This document shows positions 32,533 through 50,343 of a stretch of 64,000 nucleotides of DNA, in pieces; position 1 is the stretch's first letter; each line of letters begins with the position of its first letter. The DNA comes from Polytrichum commune (taxonomy: Eukaryota > Streptophyta > Polytrichopsida > Polytrichales > Polytrichaceae), in NCBI GenBank assembly GCA_950295325.1, contig OX485804.1, positions 18,042,001 through 18,106,000 of the forward strand, written 5' to 3'. The notes beneath the pieces were generated by a model. The model saw nothing but the letters and a program-made list of their open reading frames with translations, ran no database searches and was not told where the DNA came from. The position numbers were made by a program, and so were the translations under genes.

Positions 32533-33792
32533 GATGATTTGCATATTAACTTTCCAATGACAAGTATCAATTAACAAGAAACCAATGATGGCACCTTCTA
32601 TAATCTTGCTTGTTTTCCACCGAACAAATATCTATCTATCTATCTATTTATCTATAAGAAAAGAAAAGCAAAGAACTTATTTTGTAGAGCTTGTTGTGCT
32701 CTTTCTAGAGACACCAAGAATGCCTCCTATGAGTTTGGCTGCAATAGTTGTTCAAAGTTCAGTTCCATATATGTTAAAGTCGAATTTCAATATTCTCTCC
32801 CTCGATTCTTGGCCATAGAAAGCAAATGTATATTACTTTGGATTCAAATTCTCAATGGATTTCATATCCATGACCATAATTGAATGAATATGAACATTTT
32901 GTGTGGTTAAATACTCAAGTGTAATTAGTGATGTTGCGTGCTATTTCCATGCACGATGGTGTAAACTACGGATCACACGTATAGGATGCAAAGGGCTTGG
33001 GGGTGGGCTTTTCATTGGAAGTCACTTAAATGATGTGTGTGGTTCACTATGAAACTAAACCCCCTATATAACCAAGACTGGAGGTTATTTTTATAAATTA
33101 ACATTAATAGAGTTACTTTAGACCATACATTTGTGTATATGTGAACAAAATGCAAATGTAAGGTAGATGATGCTATCGTAACAATTCCTTGAAGGATGTT
33201 TGGCCTCTCTTAATATGCATTAAATTCTTTAAAAGTAAATTGGAATTGAATGACAAAGTGTTTAGCATCAAAATTGCTTGAAGCAATGCCTTGAATAGAA
33301 AAATCCTTATTATCTTGAAAAGGAAAATGTTAGGTAACCTCCTCATGTGCTCTTTGAGTTTTTGACCCCAAGGAGAATATTTCAATTTTTGTAGGGTTCA
33401 ATCTTGGTATTCGAAATTGCTCCATCATTGTTGTGTAGGCCAAACCTTGGTGAGCTTTTGAGAGATTGCTTTCAACTCGTTGAGGTTTAAGTTTTGCAAG
33501 TACATTGGATTCATAGTATTTACGAGCTTTATGTTACGGCCCATCAACACATGTATTTCCTCCTTCTTTCCTTTACATTCTTCTTTCTTGCAAACATAAT
33601 TGCTAGGGAACAAATCCACCTATGAAAATAAGTACTAAGCCACCTCTGCCCACCATGACCACTTAGACATGGACTAGAGGCGGTGAATGAACATCGCATG
33701 TTAATGTAAAACGAACATTTTTCTTTCTATGTTCTTTTTGCTAGGAAACACTAAATTTGAGGAGATTGATCTTACATGATGCTTTGTGTGTG
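32533..33792. other. Intergenic, no gene seen
   Basis: A (TATC)n repeat is near 32628. The segment 33100-33230 reappears in inverted orientation at 48620-48745 (AGGCCAAAC, GATGTAAGGTAGATGA-type words, AGAGTTAC). ORFs at 32585-32818 and 33173-33619 have no recognisable domain. Confidence 0.5.
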
Positions 33793-34121
33793 CACTAGTA
33801 GAAAACCGTGCTAAAAAAACAGCAGCCGGAATCGGCTACAGTTCTTTTGACCAGCCTGATCTGTAGTCGCTCAATGACTGCAGGTTTATTCTTTCGTTTT
33901 GTGAGTGCAATTTTAAGAATTTCGGGGCATGTAATGTACCATTGGAAAGGTATTTTCAAGACCTTTCCGACGTTATATTACACGCCCACAAATTCCTAAA
34001 ATTTGAGTCACTAAATGAAAAAGAAAAATATGCAGTCGTTTGGCGACTGCAGATCAGGCTGGTCAAAAGAACCACAACTGATTTTGATTGCGATTCTTTT
34101 TGGCATAATTATCTTCTAGTG
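33793..34121. mobile_element. CACTA-like MITE with ~110-bp inverted arms
   Basis: The element begins CACTAGTAGAAAA and ends TTATCTTCTAGTG. Long imperfect inverted arms share GTTCTTTTGACCAGCCTGAT, TGTAGTCG or TGCAGTCG, and GACTGCA. The middle has no coding capacity. The CACTA start fits the CMC/EnSpm superfamily (established knowledge). No perfect 3-bp target duplication is visible (GTG left, ATG right). A diverged relative is at 6133-6322. Confidence 0.7.
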
Positions 34122-35300
34122 ATGTTTAGCAGGTTTTTGGGATATGTGCATTGTAGTGGTGTCGTAGTTTAGGGTTTGTCACTCTCCCAAAGATGCAGTC
34201 CTTGGTAAATAAATGATGCCCATTACACTGTTGTTACTGACTACATAAAAGTGTAAGGAGGCCAAACAAGCGAGGTTCAAAGTGTTGAGGCTGTTGAGGC
34301 TGGGGTTGGTGAATCCAAAGAAAAGAGGTTCAAAGGCTGGTGACAATCTGTATAGCTGTGAATTTACTATCGTGTGATTTGGTGTTTATTGGTTATATTG
34401 GAGGCTGCAAACACAATGTGAAAGTACAAAAACAATTAGAAAAAATAAAAATAAAATGTCGAAATAACAAAACTGCACAGTAAGAAAATCAACAAATTCA
34501 CCACAATTTATAGCTTGATTGTGTTACTGACGGTGTTACTGCAAACTGTAATAGCATGATTAATACTGAAGCAAGGGTAATGGGATCCCTTATATACACC
34601 TACTGCAGGTAGAAATACTGAATGGCAAAGTCGGGTAATTATGGGCTCATGTTTGTACATAGTAGAGGCACCTATTCCCAACCAAGATCATGTCGTCAAT
34701 CTATAAGGTACCGGAATTTTGATCAAACCACAACCAACAGTGTCATGACACATGTCATGATTTTGAATGCTAAAGTGAAGAGGAATGGGCGCTTAAATGA
34801 GGGGTTATGGCAGACTCCAGACATTAGTAATATGTTCGTGTTAACTTTTGGCTTTAAAATTTCATAGTAATTTCAATATAAGGATTAAAATCATTGAAAA
34901 TTTTGCAGTTCTCTTGATTTCTATCTTCCTATATAAGAAAAATTTACACCGGCTTATACTTCTCTAGATCTAGCGTACGAACGTTTAAGCAATTTGTTAT
35001 GGGTGCCACTACTCTACATCACTTGGATAGAATTGTGAATGGCAATGATGCAAGAAGCAGGTCCCGTGGCACATGGTGCCAAGCTTATCTAAATTCTAAT
35101 ATACGCACCACAACAAAGTGTCAAAACAACCATGGTCATTACAACACGACCCCATTTTCAAAAAAAAAATGAATGATTGTGTTAGTGGTGCCCAATCCCT
35201 TCAATGGGTGTGGAAGAATCAAATTGATTCAAATTCTTGCTCAATAGTGTTGTCGTCTAGGCCCCACATTCTAGTAGTGAGCTTGATGACATAAGGAACC
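34122..35300. other. Intergenic, no gene seen
   Basis: AT-rich sequence with short ORFs only (the longest is at 34622-34867). I see no domain, RNA gene or clear repeat beyond short words. Confidence 0.5.
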
Positions 35301-36016
35301 CTCGGGGGGTGCACCTTTCATTAAAACCTAGAATCACATGCGTTCACTGCATACTCTAAAAACCCCCTATATACAAGTTATTTTTTGCGAAATGAAGTAA
35401 TACACATACAATTGCAACAATAAATATACAAGTGACAATATGTATATACAAAAAGACATCCATTCATATATAGTCATTAACATAAGTACACAAATATATA
35501 TTTTTAAATTAATCAACCCCTATAATATGTATAACAAAATATCCTAGCTTTCATCAACAAAGTCGTTGAAAACTTTTTCATCTCCCGGATGTAACTCATA
35601 AACATTTGATTCACCAATATATGTCATTGTAGCCAATGCAATTATTGTCTCTAAGTCTACCATCAAATGATCAGTAAGATCATATGTCCACTTGTTGTTA
35701 GCCCCTTTTTGATACCAACATAAACCAATCTCCACGTTTGATGGAGGGTCCATCAAGTCAATTGGATCCCTATACTCCACCCAAAGATTACAAAACTTCC
35801 TCCGCATCCAATATGAAAACTTATGATATGTAGTATAGTAACAATACCATACAAGTACAATTATTGTATACTTTTTAAAGGCCTTCCGTATATGTACGTA
35901 ACTATAAGTTATAACATGTATACCATATGTATACGTAATACGGCAAGGTCCAAATCAATACCCCTCTTGTGCACTCACGTATACTCGTACATGTTTAGTA
36001 CAGTGCACCCCCCGAG
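35301..36016. mobile_element. Short derivative of the CTCGGGGGGT transposon, 716 bp
   Basis: The inverted ends are CTCGGGGGGTGCAC (35301) and GTGCACCCCCCGAG (to 36016). The flanks AAGGAACC (35293-35300) and AAGGAATC (36017-36024) are an 8-bp target duplication with one change. Compared with 30408-32204 it lacks about 1.1 kb from the middle and is otherwise closely similar. It is a typical internal-deletion derivative, mobilisable only in trans. Confidence 0.75.
35544..35807 (-). pseudogene. ORF remnant in the short CTCGGGGGGT element
   Basis: 87 codons, nearly the same peptide as at 30651-30926 (VEYRDPIDLMD, GLCWYQKGANNKW, YIGESNVYELHPGDEKVFND). Most differences are conservative, but the sequence is truncated at the internal deletion. 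Non-functional as it stands. Confidence 0.5.
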
Positions 36017-36024
36017 AAGGAATC

Positions 36025-38460
36025 ATGCAAGTTAGAATGAATGAAAAGCCTACATGAAGCCCACATGAAATCGTACATGTCATGAAATAGATAATGTTGG
36101 TCTACCGGAACTTGAGTCAAGCCCACCCCAAAGTGGTGGGTCTAACACAAAATTGGGAGACCATGACCCCTCAAAGTTTGACGATTAGTGATTTACTATT
36201 CCTTATTGAGTGGAAGGGCCTACACAAATAGGATGGTAATGAAATAGCATTAAGGTGATTATCTAGTTCCGTAATATGCCTTCACAGAAATTAAATAAGA
36301 GTCATTGGTGTGACTAACACTAATTTTCCAACCTTTCATAAACTTTCAAAGTACTTCACTTTGATGTAACAATTATTGTATAACAATGGACCAAACTAAA
36401 TGTAGAAATTAAGTTAGTGCAATCAACAATTATGAAGACACTTCAAATTACACAACTTCATGTGTCTTCAAACGGTAGTAAGTGAAATCGATTTGATCTC
36501 AATAACAACATTGGGACAAGGCCTCGTGCTCATCACCACCAATAGAAGTCCAATAGGTATAAAACTCCTATTGCCTACTCATTGTTGAGGGAGAGAGAGG
36601 TAACCTTCTAAACCACTTCCCATTCTCAAAAATTGAGGGTTAAAGAACTCTAGAGGGTTGTCTTACTTTTGCAAATCAATGGCAAATGAAAAAGTTTGAT
36701 GTATATGATCTTCCTGTGTGAGATGAGGATGCAACATTCATCCAAAAGACTTTGAAAAATGATTATTGAGGAATTCATTTTACAATGAGTGACCGTAGGA
36801 CATGCTCTAAGAGCATCTCCTAAGTTTCTGGAACAAAAATGCATCCCCTACTAGGATCCTATCTAGGTGGCGTCAATGAAAATGTCATCTAAGAAATCAC
36901 ACAAAAATCTAATAATTTCTATTCATTAAAATAGAACTTATTAGAAAAACACTGCAGTTCTTACTTTTGTTGTAATGCAATCCTACTTCTAGTAATAAAT
37001 TAGGTGCTTGCAATTAACAGTTGAATCCACCCATGATGAAGGATGGTCCTCTTCCCACTCACAAGATAGAGATAGAAACTCTGGTCCCTTTGAAGGGGCC
37101 AGCGTGAATAAAGTGTCCATTCGTAATGTCAATGACACGATGCCCACCGGACAAGGGGACATTGGGGCAATACTACGTACTCTCCCCTTTCGAGGATGGG
37201 CACTATAGTGACACACTATACTAGTTCCTAGCTAGCCACTAGTGCCTTGAACACTCCCACTCACAAAAGCTTATATTTTATCCAACCCTTTGTTCGATGA
37301 AGAAGAAAAGAGGCCCACCTTCAAAATCATCACTGAGGACTTGTCTCTCTTTCAATAATAATCGGTGGCCAAAGAACATACATATAGACTACATGGGTGC
37401 GACACAATATTATTCAGCTACTATCAACCATTCTATTTTTAATAATAACAGTGATAGTGTTTATCTTGAGTCTATCAGGTTGAATATATATTTTGTAGAG
37501 AATATAAGTTGAGTATAATTTCAAATAGACTTTGGTTTATTTCCGGCCCCACCCAATGTATAATCTGCGCTAAAATAATGTTATGAACTCATGAGCATGC
37601 AACATTGGCTCAGAATACCTCAAAAGCCTATTATTCATCGAGAGGATCAATTTCAAGTTGTTGTGTTATTAGTCTAATGTTGTCATATTTATGCTAATTG
37701 TTAAGTTATTAGACTAACCCATAGCCTAAGCCATATCATATGCTTGATTAATTGCTTGAATGTTTCATTTTTATTTATTTCTATCTTAAGTGTGTGCTTA
37801 GCACCCTACTTGTTGCCTTATTAGTCCAATGCATGATTATTGTGTTATTAGAGGAGTGGAGAGGAGACAAGAAGAATTTACCTTCTAAAGATTGATGGTA
37901 GAGATGAGCCCAATCTGGCTCATGTTGAGAGCTCAAGATGAGGAAAAGCTCATCCCGATTTCTTCAAGCCGGTCCAATGGTTTGGCGCCCAAATTATGCC
38001 ACATAGGATGCCACATGGGATGAGTGAGTGTTCAGGTTGGCCCTCAATCTGGCTCCAAGTATAAAGTGGTCCTGAGTATAATGTTCTCCCTCTTTAGTAT
38101 GACACATTTGGGAAACACAAAAATTGTTGTATTATCGAGGTGTCGTATTCTTGTTAATATGACAAATGGCATAAAATTGTCGTACTATTGAGGGAATACA
38201 AAAACATAAGCAGTATGAGCTTAAATATAAATATATATATATATATACAACGAGTTTAAGCAATATAGATTGTTTGAAATAATAACTTATAACTCCAAGC
38301 AAATACAAATATTCTCAAGAACTCTTGAAATAGGAGTTCAAATACCTCTGGTGTTGCCTACTCAAATTAGCAATTGTCATCTTATCTAAATTCCCTACTA
38401 GCTTTTGTAAACTAATTATTTCATTAACACCAAAATATAAAGAGTTCTCTAATAAGAAAT
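36025..38460. other. Repeat-derived intergenic sequence, no gene
   Basis: It includes the dispersed repeat at 37060-37215 (partner 32205-32350). A second repeat at about 37340-37570 contains CTCTCTTTCAATAAT, CTATCAACCATT and TTCCGGCCCCA. Relatives of that repeat lie at 40200-40310, 40390-40510 and 49040-49225. A short (AT)n run is at about 38228-38246. None of the ORFs is convincing. Confidence 0.5.
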
Positions 38461-38469
38461 TAAACAACA

Positions 38470-39385
38470 ATGATGCATGATATTTAGCATCACTAAGCTA
38501 TATTGTAGGTGGAGTAACATCATCCACATCTACTGAATGTAGATCAACATTAAGATCAAAGTCTTGTGCATAATCGATCCCCAAAGTAGCATCCACCAAC
38601 TCTTCAATTCTAGCTCAATAATTTCTTCCCCTTCCATCTAAATGTAAGTCTCAATTGACATCTCATCATCACCCAATCGCAACTTTGAAATCTAAGCACC
38701 AAGTTCATATGATCATCTTGCATTCTATTCTTCTCCCTTTCGTCAACTAGGGCAACATCAACATTCCATGTTGCAAGTAATATACGTGCCCTCTAATAAT
38801 ACTTGACTATTTGTGCATCCAACTCACTCCATACTTCATAACTCCACATGATAGCATGTTTGATGTTGGGCACCACCTTCTTTAAGTCCTTCAATGTAGC
38901 ATCATCATATTGTGATAAAACGCATTGCAAAAGTTTCTTCTTGTACTGAATTTTGAAGATGCTATGATACCTTGATCCAAAGGTTGGATTACGCTTATAA
39001 CATTGGGAGGAAAGAATACTAAAGAAGATGCATTATCCAAAATCATAATCACCTTTCAATTTTGGCCTTTGAACTAATTGTTGAGTTGCAAAATCCAAGC
39101 TTCAAATATATCCCCCTTCCTCCAAGCTCTTTTATTCGAGTGTCACCGAACATGCTCATGAGGTTGCCACCTTCCAAAACACTGTGGTTGCTTAGACATA
39201 TAAATCACAAACAACTTCAACTTATCAATCCCAATTGAATTAACAACAAGAGCAAGTGTTACACGCTCCTTCTGTAACTTCTGACCCTTAGCCTTCCCTT
39301 GTGCTAATGTTATATTAGGATGTGCTCTAAAATACAATCCAGTCTCATCCATGTTGTAAACATCTTCGAGCTCATAATCTGACAA
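38470..39385 (-). pseudogene. Tigger/pogo-type DDE transposase relic
   Basis: The minus strand starts at 39385 with YNMDETGLYFRAHPNITLAQ and KERVTLALVVNS, the DDE_1 signature of Tigger/pogo transposases (first Asp in MDETG). Open frame ends at 39143. In shifted frames further along come VIMILDNASS (near 39040), with the second Asp, and VISVIQPLDQGII (near 38980), with the third acidic region. Then come KKLLQCVLSQYDDATLKDL and AIMWSYEVWSELD. The CENP-B-type N-terminus is missing. Frameshifts and stops make it a pseudogene. Confidence 0.75.
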
Positions 39386-39783
39386 AAGAATAGAAAGGAG
39401 ACCACTCTAACCCTAACCAAGTCCATTCTACACTAGTAACCCTAATTATCATTGAGTTCCCAATGACAAGTGAAGTTCCCAAGTAGTTCCCAAATGAAAA
39501 TGAATGTATTTTAGATATACATAACATACATGAAAGAATTTTAGTATTAACTACCACTTTAATATGACAAAACATAGATTCTAAATGTCCCATTATTGAC
39601 TGTCGTAGTCGTGTAAAAGAGGGAGTTTTGGACTAAAAAGTTGGGTCTTGGCAAAAATGTGTCGTAATATCGAGGGTGTTGTATAAATGAGTGTCGTACT
39701 AACGAGGTTAGACTGTAGGAGTTGCTATAATATGAAGCATCATGCGCGGAGTGGAAGAAGGGGATTGATCATGCATGTTGTGG

Positions 39784-39817
<34 letters not shown>
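39386..39817. other. Spacer with a CT microsatellite
   Basis: No gene. A (CT)n tract of about 27 bp at 39790-39816 abuts the MITE at 39818. Spaced AGTTCCCAA words near 39450-39500 superficially resemble the subterminal boxes at 29872-29910, but no inverted core accompanies them. Confidence 0.55.
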
Positions 39818-40204
39818 GAGCATCACCACCCATCCTACAAAATGCAGGGTGGATCATCCTCATAATAAGTTCAAGTCACTCGGTTTGCAAGCCGGGTGAC
39901 CCACCCATGACTTGTATATAAGGTGATAAAACAAGGAAGAAACAAAAGCAAGATGAATCTCATTGGCACCTTGGAAATCGGAGAGGAATATGGAGTTTGT
40001 CCTTTGTTGTTTAGGGGGCTCCTTTTTGTTTTGGGGGCGGAGCTCTGACTTGCAAAATGACCCCAATTTGCAAGCCAACCTCAACTTCCAAACCGGCCCT
40101 ACCAACAAATCATCCATTTTGCAGGATGGGTGGGGCACTTTTGCAAGCCGCCTCTCACAATATAAGTTGAGGTCATCCGTTTTTGAGGATGGGTGGTGAT
40201 GCTC
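39818..40204. mobile_element. MITE, 387 bp, 3-bp TSD
   Basis: The ends are GAGCATCACCACCCATCCT (39818) and AGGATGGGTGGTGATGCTC (to 40204), a 19-base perfect inverted repeat. TCA flanks both sides (39815-39817 and 40205-40207) as a 3-bp target duplication. The interior repeats TTGCAAGCC and ATGGGTGG words. There is no transposase; ORFs across it are incidental. The superfamily is not assigned; a 3-bp duplication would fit PIF/Harbinger or CACTA. Confidence 0.75.
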
Positions 40205-40839
40205 TCAATAATCACTGGCCCATGAAGATTTCGAAGATACATGGACTTTATGAGTATATGCGACACTGGCTCAAAAAGCTTTGTCAGCAGAGCATGGAAA
40301 TAATGATATCATAGTGACCATGGGGATTGCATGGGAAGGCAGTGTGGGAGGGTAGGAAAAAGAGGCTACACTTAGCCATGCTCAGGCCGACTTATCTCTC
40401 TTTCAATAATCCATGGCCACTGAAGATTTCTACTGTATATGAGCTTTATGGGTGAGATGATCATGCAACATTGGCCCAAAAACTTCAAAAGCTTATTACT
40501 GAGAGAGTTATTCTACAATGACCATAGGAATTATTTTAAAGCACCTTCAACACTGTCATTACATCTCCCTTCAATTCCTACTTCACAGCAGTAGCCGAGG
40601 AACTTGTGAACTACTACATAAGGAGCCCTTAAGACATAGTGGTAGACGCACAACCGTTGCTACTCTGTATGTATTGGTAATGCCCAAGAATGTGTAAGAC
40701 AATAAGGGACATGTGTTGATGTTGATAATTTAGTAATCATGTAAAGTTTAATACAAAGAGGTTGAATGATTCCGAAGATAACATTTTTTAGCATTGAAAG
40801 AGGTTTGACTAGGGACAATTTGTTTGTCTCTCATTTCAT

Positions 40840-41790
40840 TTAGGTGTCTCAAATCTACGTTGACTGATGTAGAGGGAGATATGGTGTAATGCAATTGTGA
40901 TCTTTATGTCTCCTCTCCCTCCAAAGTAGTGTTGGAGGGGATGTGATGGTAGTGGTGGAGGTGCTCTAAGGAGCAACGGGGGTTGGCAAGAGAAGGAGTA
41001 GCCGTGTGGTAGGAAGAGAGGTAGTGGGCTTGGAGAAAAAAACGGTGCCTCTAAATCTATGGTGACAAGTGTAGAGGGAGATATGGTGGATGAAATGGTG
41101 ATCTTTATGCCTCGTCTCCCTCTAAAATAGCATCGGAGGGGATTTGCTATCATTGGTGGAGATGCTCTAAGGAGCAACAAACAGTGGGCAAGAAAGGGGG
41201 TATTGGACGGGGAGAGATTTCTGGTACTCTAACACCATCCCCACACATATTGGTGGGTGAAGCTAGTGGACGGCTCTTGCCAACATGGACCATTTTATTC
41301 TCCCTTTTCACTAATGAAGCTCACTAGATGTAACGTAGAGAGCATTTGATCATTCGTTGGTAGGATACTAGGTTTTTGGAGGACGGGGGTAAGTTACACC
41401 CACACTTGCTGGTGCCAACCCAACAAACATTGGTATGTTCACTAGCTTCCCACACCAGTAAGTGTGGACATGGTTTGAAATTCATGTTCACTGGTGTAGA
41501 GGGTGATGTGGTCGGACATAGTGATGATCGTTACACCTACTTACCCTCTAAAATAGTGTTGGAGGGAATGTAGTGATAGCGGTGGAGATACTCCAAGAAG
41601 CAATACGGGTAGGCAAGAGAATGGATAGCCGTGTGCCAAGAATAGGGGCAGCGAACAAGAAGAACATTTTGGTGCCTCTAAATCCACGTTGACTGGTATC
41701 AAGGGAGATGTGGTGGGATGCAAGGGTGATCGTCATGGCACCTCTCCCTCTAAAGTGGTGTCTAAAGAACACTACTTTAGTGTTGGAGGG
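40840..41790. repeat. Cluster of ~200-bp repeat units
   Basis: Four partial units start near 40850, 41050, 41480 and 41690. Shared words are GTGTAGAGGGAGAT or GTAGAGGGTGAT, TCTCCCTCTAAAAT, GTTGGAGGGGATG or TCGGAGGGGAT, GGTGGAGATGCTC and AGGAGCAAC. The third lies beyond a different insertion (41205-41480) with the foldback words CACACTTGCTGGTG. No coding function is evident. Confidence 0.6.
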
Positions 41791-42358
41791 GGATGTGGCG
41801 GGCGGGGTGGGGATGGGGTGAAGCTGGGCGGAAAGGAGCGGTGGGCTTGAAGCTGAATGCTGGCAGCTGGGGAGCCCCACACCTCCTCATTCTTCCCTCC
41901 ACTTCCACATTCACACTCATCGCGAATTCACTGCACACAGCTTCTCCCCCACACAACTGCGACAGGAGGAATTTGAGGGAATCCAATAGTACCACCGTTT
42001 ACCAGCAACACACATAAGTTATGACGCTGCAAAGCCAAACATAACTTATTTAGTAGACAGAAAGGAAGAAGAGAAAGGAAGGAAGGAAGGAAGGAGGTGT
42101 CACAACCCCGCACACACACACAACTCTCAGGAGGCGTCGTGGGACACCACAACGGAAGAGGGAGGACGCAAATTGGGGAGGAGGTCAAATTTAACACACG
42201 GGAAGACTGACTCACCGATCTGGGGGTTGCAACAAGTGTTGGTGACCGTCTGTTTGTGCCGAGAGAAGCGGAATACAGGAATTGGGCTAACGGTGGGCTT
42301 CGGTAAGGAAGGTGGGTGGTTTGTTTAGAGTTATTCATCGGGGAGATTGAGAATAGTC

Positions 42359-46677
<4,319 letters not shown>

Positions 46678-49600
46678 ACAATCTGCCTTGTAAGTCCTCT
46701 CTGTATTATATTTGCCCTCAAAACATTGATTTTTTGAAGGTGGTTGAGTTGGAGTTTGTGGCCACCTTCAACCACAATTACAATTTTTTTCTCATTTCGA
46801 TGCAACTACTTGAAGAGTTAATTTGGCCTCAATGATTGTCCTCCTAGTGGTGCAATCCGTGGATGGAGATAAAAATATTATGTATTCTAGTGGAAAGTTT
46901 GTCCAAGATTAATTGCCTTCTACAAATCCTATCCCATGCTTTGGATTTGAAGTTCTCTCCTGGTACCACTCAGTAATTTCAACAAAATTATAAACAAAGA
47001 AAGTGAACTACAACCATTGCAACTACTTCCAAGTACACCCATAACTTTATTAAGCAATGCGCGTTTGTTCATGTGGGTCCTATGGTTATATTCTCAGGGC
47101 CCACATCAATGAACGTACACTGCTTAATAATGACATGCCTTGTATCATAGTTGGCTACGAGGTAGAGTATTTTGTGATTGTGTTTGTCATCATTGCACCT
47201 TCGCTTAAAAATAGAACCAAAAAAACTAAACGACAACCATCAACTACCATGCCAATGGTGGCGTGGAAATACACATTGATTGAAAAGTTACTCACCTTGA
47301 ATGAAGTAGTCTCTACTCAATGCCTTCTCTCTGTACAATATTAATCTTCAGGTGCATGTTGAGGTTGGGAAAGATTAGTTGCAGATTTACTTTTCACATA
47401 AATTGGAGATCCCATGGAATTTGCAGGAGTCCCTGTACTACTGTAGCCTTGTCACCAAGCCTTGAAAATTGTAAGTTTCTGGATAAACAAAGTATCAAGG
47501 TGTTTTCCTTACAATTTTTGAATCTACATAGTCCAACAGTTATTAAGATGAATATGTATGTGTATCCAATTAGCCAAGGGTGGCTTAAACCCAAGGCCTT
47601 CAACCCAGATCCCATGGGAACTCTGAGGTGCAGTGGCCTAAGGCTGGAATAGCACTCTTCAAACCCAAGTTTACAACTCATGAAAGTTGGGTGACTTGTT
47701 TCAGGATTGGATCATAGGGTAAATCACTTTCCGAGCACTTGATTTATGGTGCATTCTACCATCTATAGTCCACCCAATCATAATGGGGTGTCCGGGTGAC
47801 CCGAATCTATGTAGCCAACCATGTGGGAACCTAGAGACTTGACCTTGGGGCAGATAGGTGTTGGCGGGCTTGTTTGCACCTATTCAGGGTATTCACCTCT
47901 GGAAGGAGGCAATAGTCTTTGGGGGGCGGGGGCCTCTTATTCTCATAATGCCCGTGTCAGGATTACATATAGACTTGGACCAAATCAAAATTGAAGCAAC
48001 ACCATAATTCATGCCGGCGGTAACATTGGAATAGTCTTTCTTTCTTTCTTCAATCAATTTCTATTGAGTTGATGCGAGTGGATTGCATTTTCAAATTGAT
48101 CTCCTTTGTTGAGTGTTATCAAAGAGCTCTAGTTTGCAATTTTAGGGTGCCAAGTGAAATGTTTAGAAGACGCAAGCATAGTCCAACGCATAAGTGTAGC
48201 CTACGCACTAAGAAGTATATTGTTACATCCTATATTACAATCTCCAAGGGTAGATAGTAATATATAAATTTGACAATGAGGTGTTCCTTCTTGAAGTATT
48301 CATTCTACTATTGACATGTTATGGAAATCCCAATCTTTATTCAAACACCTACTTTTGGGTGCAAAATGGTTCAATATTCTTTTAAGACAAACACTTCTAA
48401 TTGTTCTAAGAATCAATACAATGGCGCGTTGGTCAATACTGCAAAAATTCAATGTTAAAGATCAACACTTACGTCTTTTTGCACACCTATAATAACCACT
48501 CATGAAAATCACATATCTTCTTTTTGGAAATTCTTCACAAATTGACATGTTGTCACCTTGGTCCCATTATTACAGCATTACATTTGTACAAAGTCTCCTA
48601 ATCAACTCTATTTTTTTGGGGAAAATTTATTTGATATCAAGAGAGGCCAAACCTCCTTGAAAGAACTATAGTAGCCTCATCTACCTTACATCTGCATTTT
48701 GTTCACATATACAGATATGTAGTCTAAGGTAACTCTATGAATAGTGTCACGTACACCAGATGAGTTATGTACCACATGTCAAAAGACCCACTAAGTTAGT
48801 AGCGTCACCAACTCCAAACGTCAAAAAGAAGCAACCAACAACTAACATTTCTTGTGCATCCCCTTTGTGTTTAGTGCACTGGACATGAAATACCATAAAT
48901 ATTGTAGTCAACATAAAGCTTACTTAATAGTGAGTTGTACCTAAGCATTGCATTCTTAAAAATATAAAATACAAAATCTTGCACCAAAATTGAAACTTGC
49001 TATATTATCAAATGTAATTGAATTTGACAATTGTACCAAGCCATAACATTATTCAATTGCTATCAACCATTTCATTCTAATAATATCAATACACTACTTC
49101 ATCAAAGTTTTTTAGCATGTATTTGTCAATGCAATGCTCTGTTGTGAGAATAAACATGGTATAATTTCGAATAGCTTATTCCCGGCCCCATCCAACATAC
49201 AAGCTCAATTGAATAATGTTATGGTAGGCTTTGTTGCTCTCCCTATGTTTGGATCCAACAATATGTGATGATATAGACAAAAACCTTCACCATTCCTCGC
49301 CATGTAGTAAGCATCATACTTATGTCATCAATTTCAATACCTACACTGCTAACATATGAGTCCCAGGCGATCAACCAACATCGTTGAAAGAACAATCCAG
49401 ATCTATCGCTTCGATGGACTGTAGATTTGTAGATCTTCCAGTGACATAGGACAAGTTTTCAATGGTGCGGGATAATTGCCCAGAATTTATATGCTTGTAG
49501 TGCTAGTTCCTACTAGTAGCATCTTTGAGAACCCCAAAATATCAAATAAATGCTAAGAATACATACATGGGATCCATGTTATGACAAAACTACATTATTC

Positions 49601-50340
49601 CTTGGTCACACGGCTCAAGTGCAAACTTGTGATCATTGCACTAATGCAAAGGAAAAAATTGTCTTCTTGAGACTTGAAGGAGGTTGCCCTCTTATAAATG
49701 TGCACACAACCACCTACTATTTCTCAAACAACAGAATGTTGTAGACCTTAACAAGTGTTGCGGTCACTAACCTACTTGAGAGCCATTTTTCCTAGTCATT
49801 ATGAACAATTGTTGAGATGTTGGTATAAGTTCACTTGTCACTCGTGTTTTCTCCGGTGGTTGGAATGAATACTTGAACGTACAACTAATAGGAGATTTTC
49901 TTTTTGCTCCGCTTCTGATGCCCCCATTTAAACAAACCTGCACTGCAAATGGATCACACGATTCACAGTTGTGAAAAGCTAAATCAATCTTGATAGTCAC
50001 ATCCTTAAATAGCCTCATGAAACATCGTTTCTATGTTGATGGTCGTCTTCTGCACCTCAAATAAATAAATAAATAAATAAATAAAAGTAACATCGGAGTT
50101 TGAATTTTACTCCAACGTGAATGGGAGCATGTTTCTCACTACTGTGTTCATGTTTAACTAAGTGTCACCATAGGAGTACTTCCTCCCTCTCAAGAGGTGG
50201 GATTCGATAGTTTCCGAGGAGTGTAGTATCTACCGCATAATAGGGCATGTGATGGTATAGGGGTCTGACTGAGGTACAGGGGGGATCGAGGGGGGGTGTC
50301 CTACTAGGGGTTGTTTTTTTGTCCAGCTTACGTTTGTTGA
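46678..50340. other. Intergenic, repeat relics, no gene
   Basis: The OPR 3' flank comes first, then dispersed repeats: 48620-48745 is the inverted partner of 33100-33230, and 49040-49225 is related to 37340-37570. An (AAAT)n microsatellite is at about 50058-50085. ORFs (47057-47344, 47320-47652 and others) show no domain. Confidence 0.5.
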
Positions 50341-50343
50341 GTA

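Noticed and set aside
39440..39500. AGTTCCCAA words resembling the boxes of the 22-kb candidate's right end
   Set aside because: Spacing is irregular and the inverted core is absent, so a third end is not supported.
41548..42338. Several 70-136-codon ORFs upstream of the OPR gene
   Set aside because: They run through the ~200-bp repeat cluster and low-complexity tracts on the opposite strand and lack domains.
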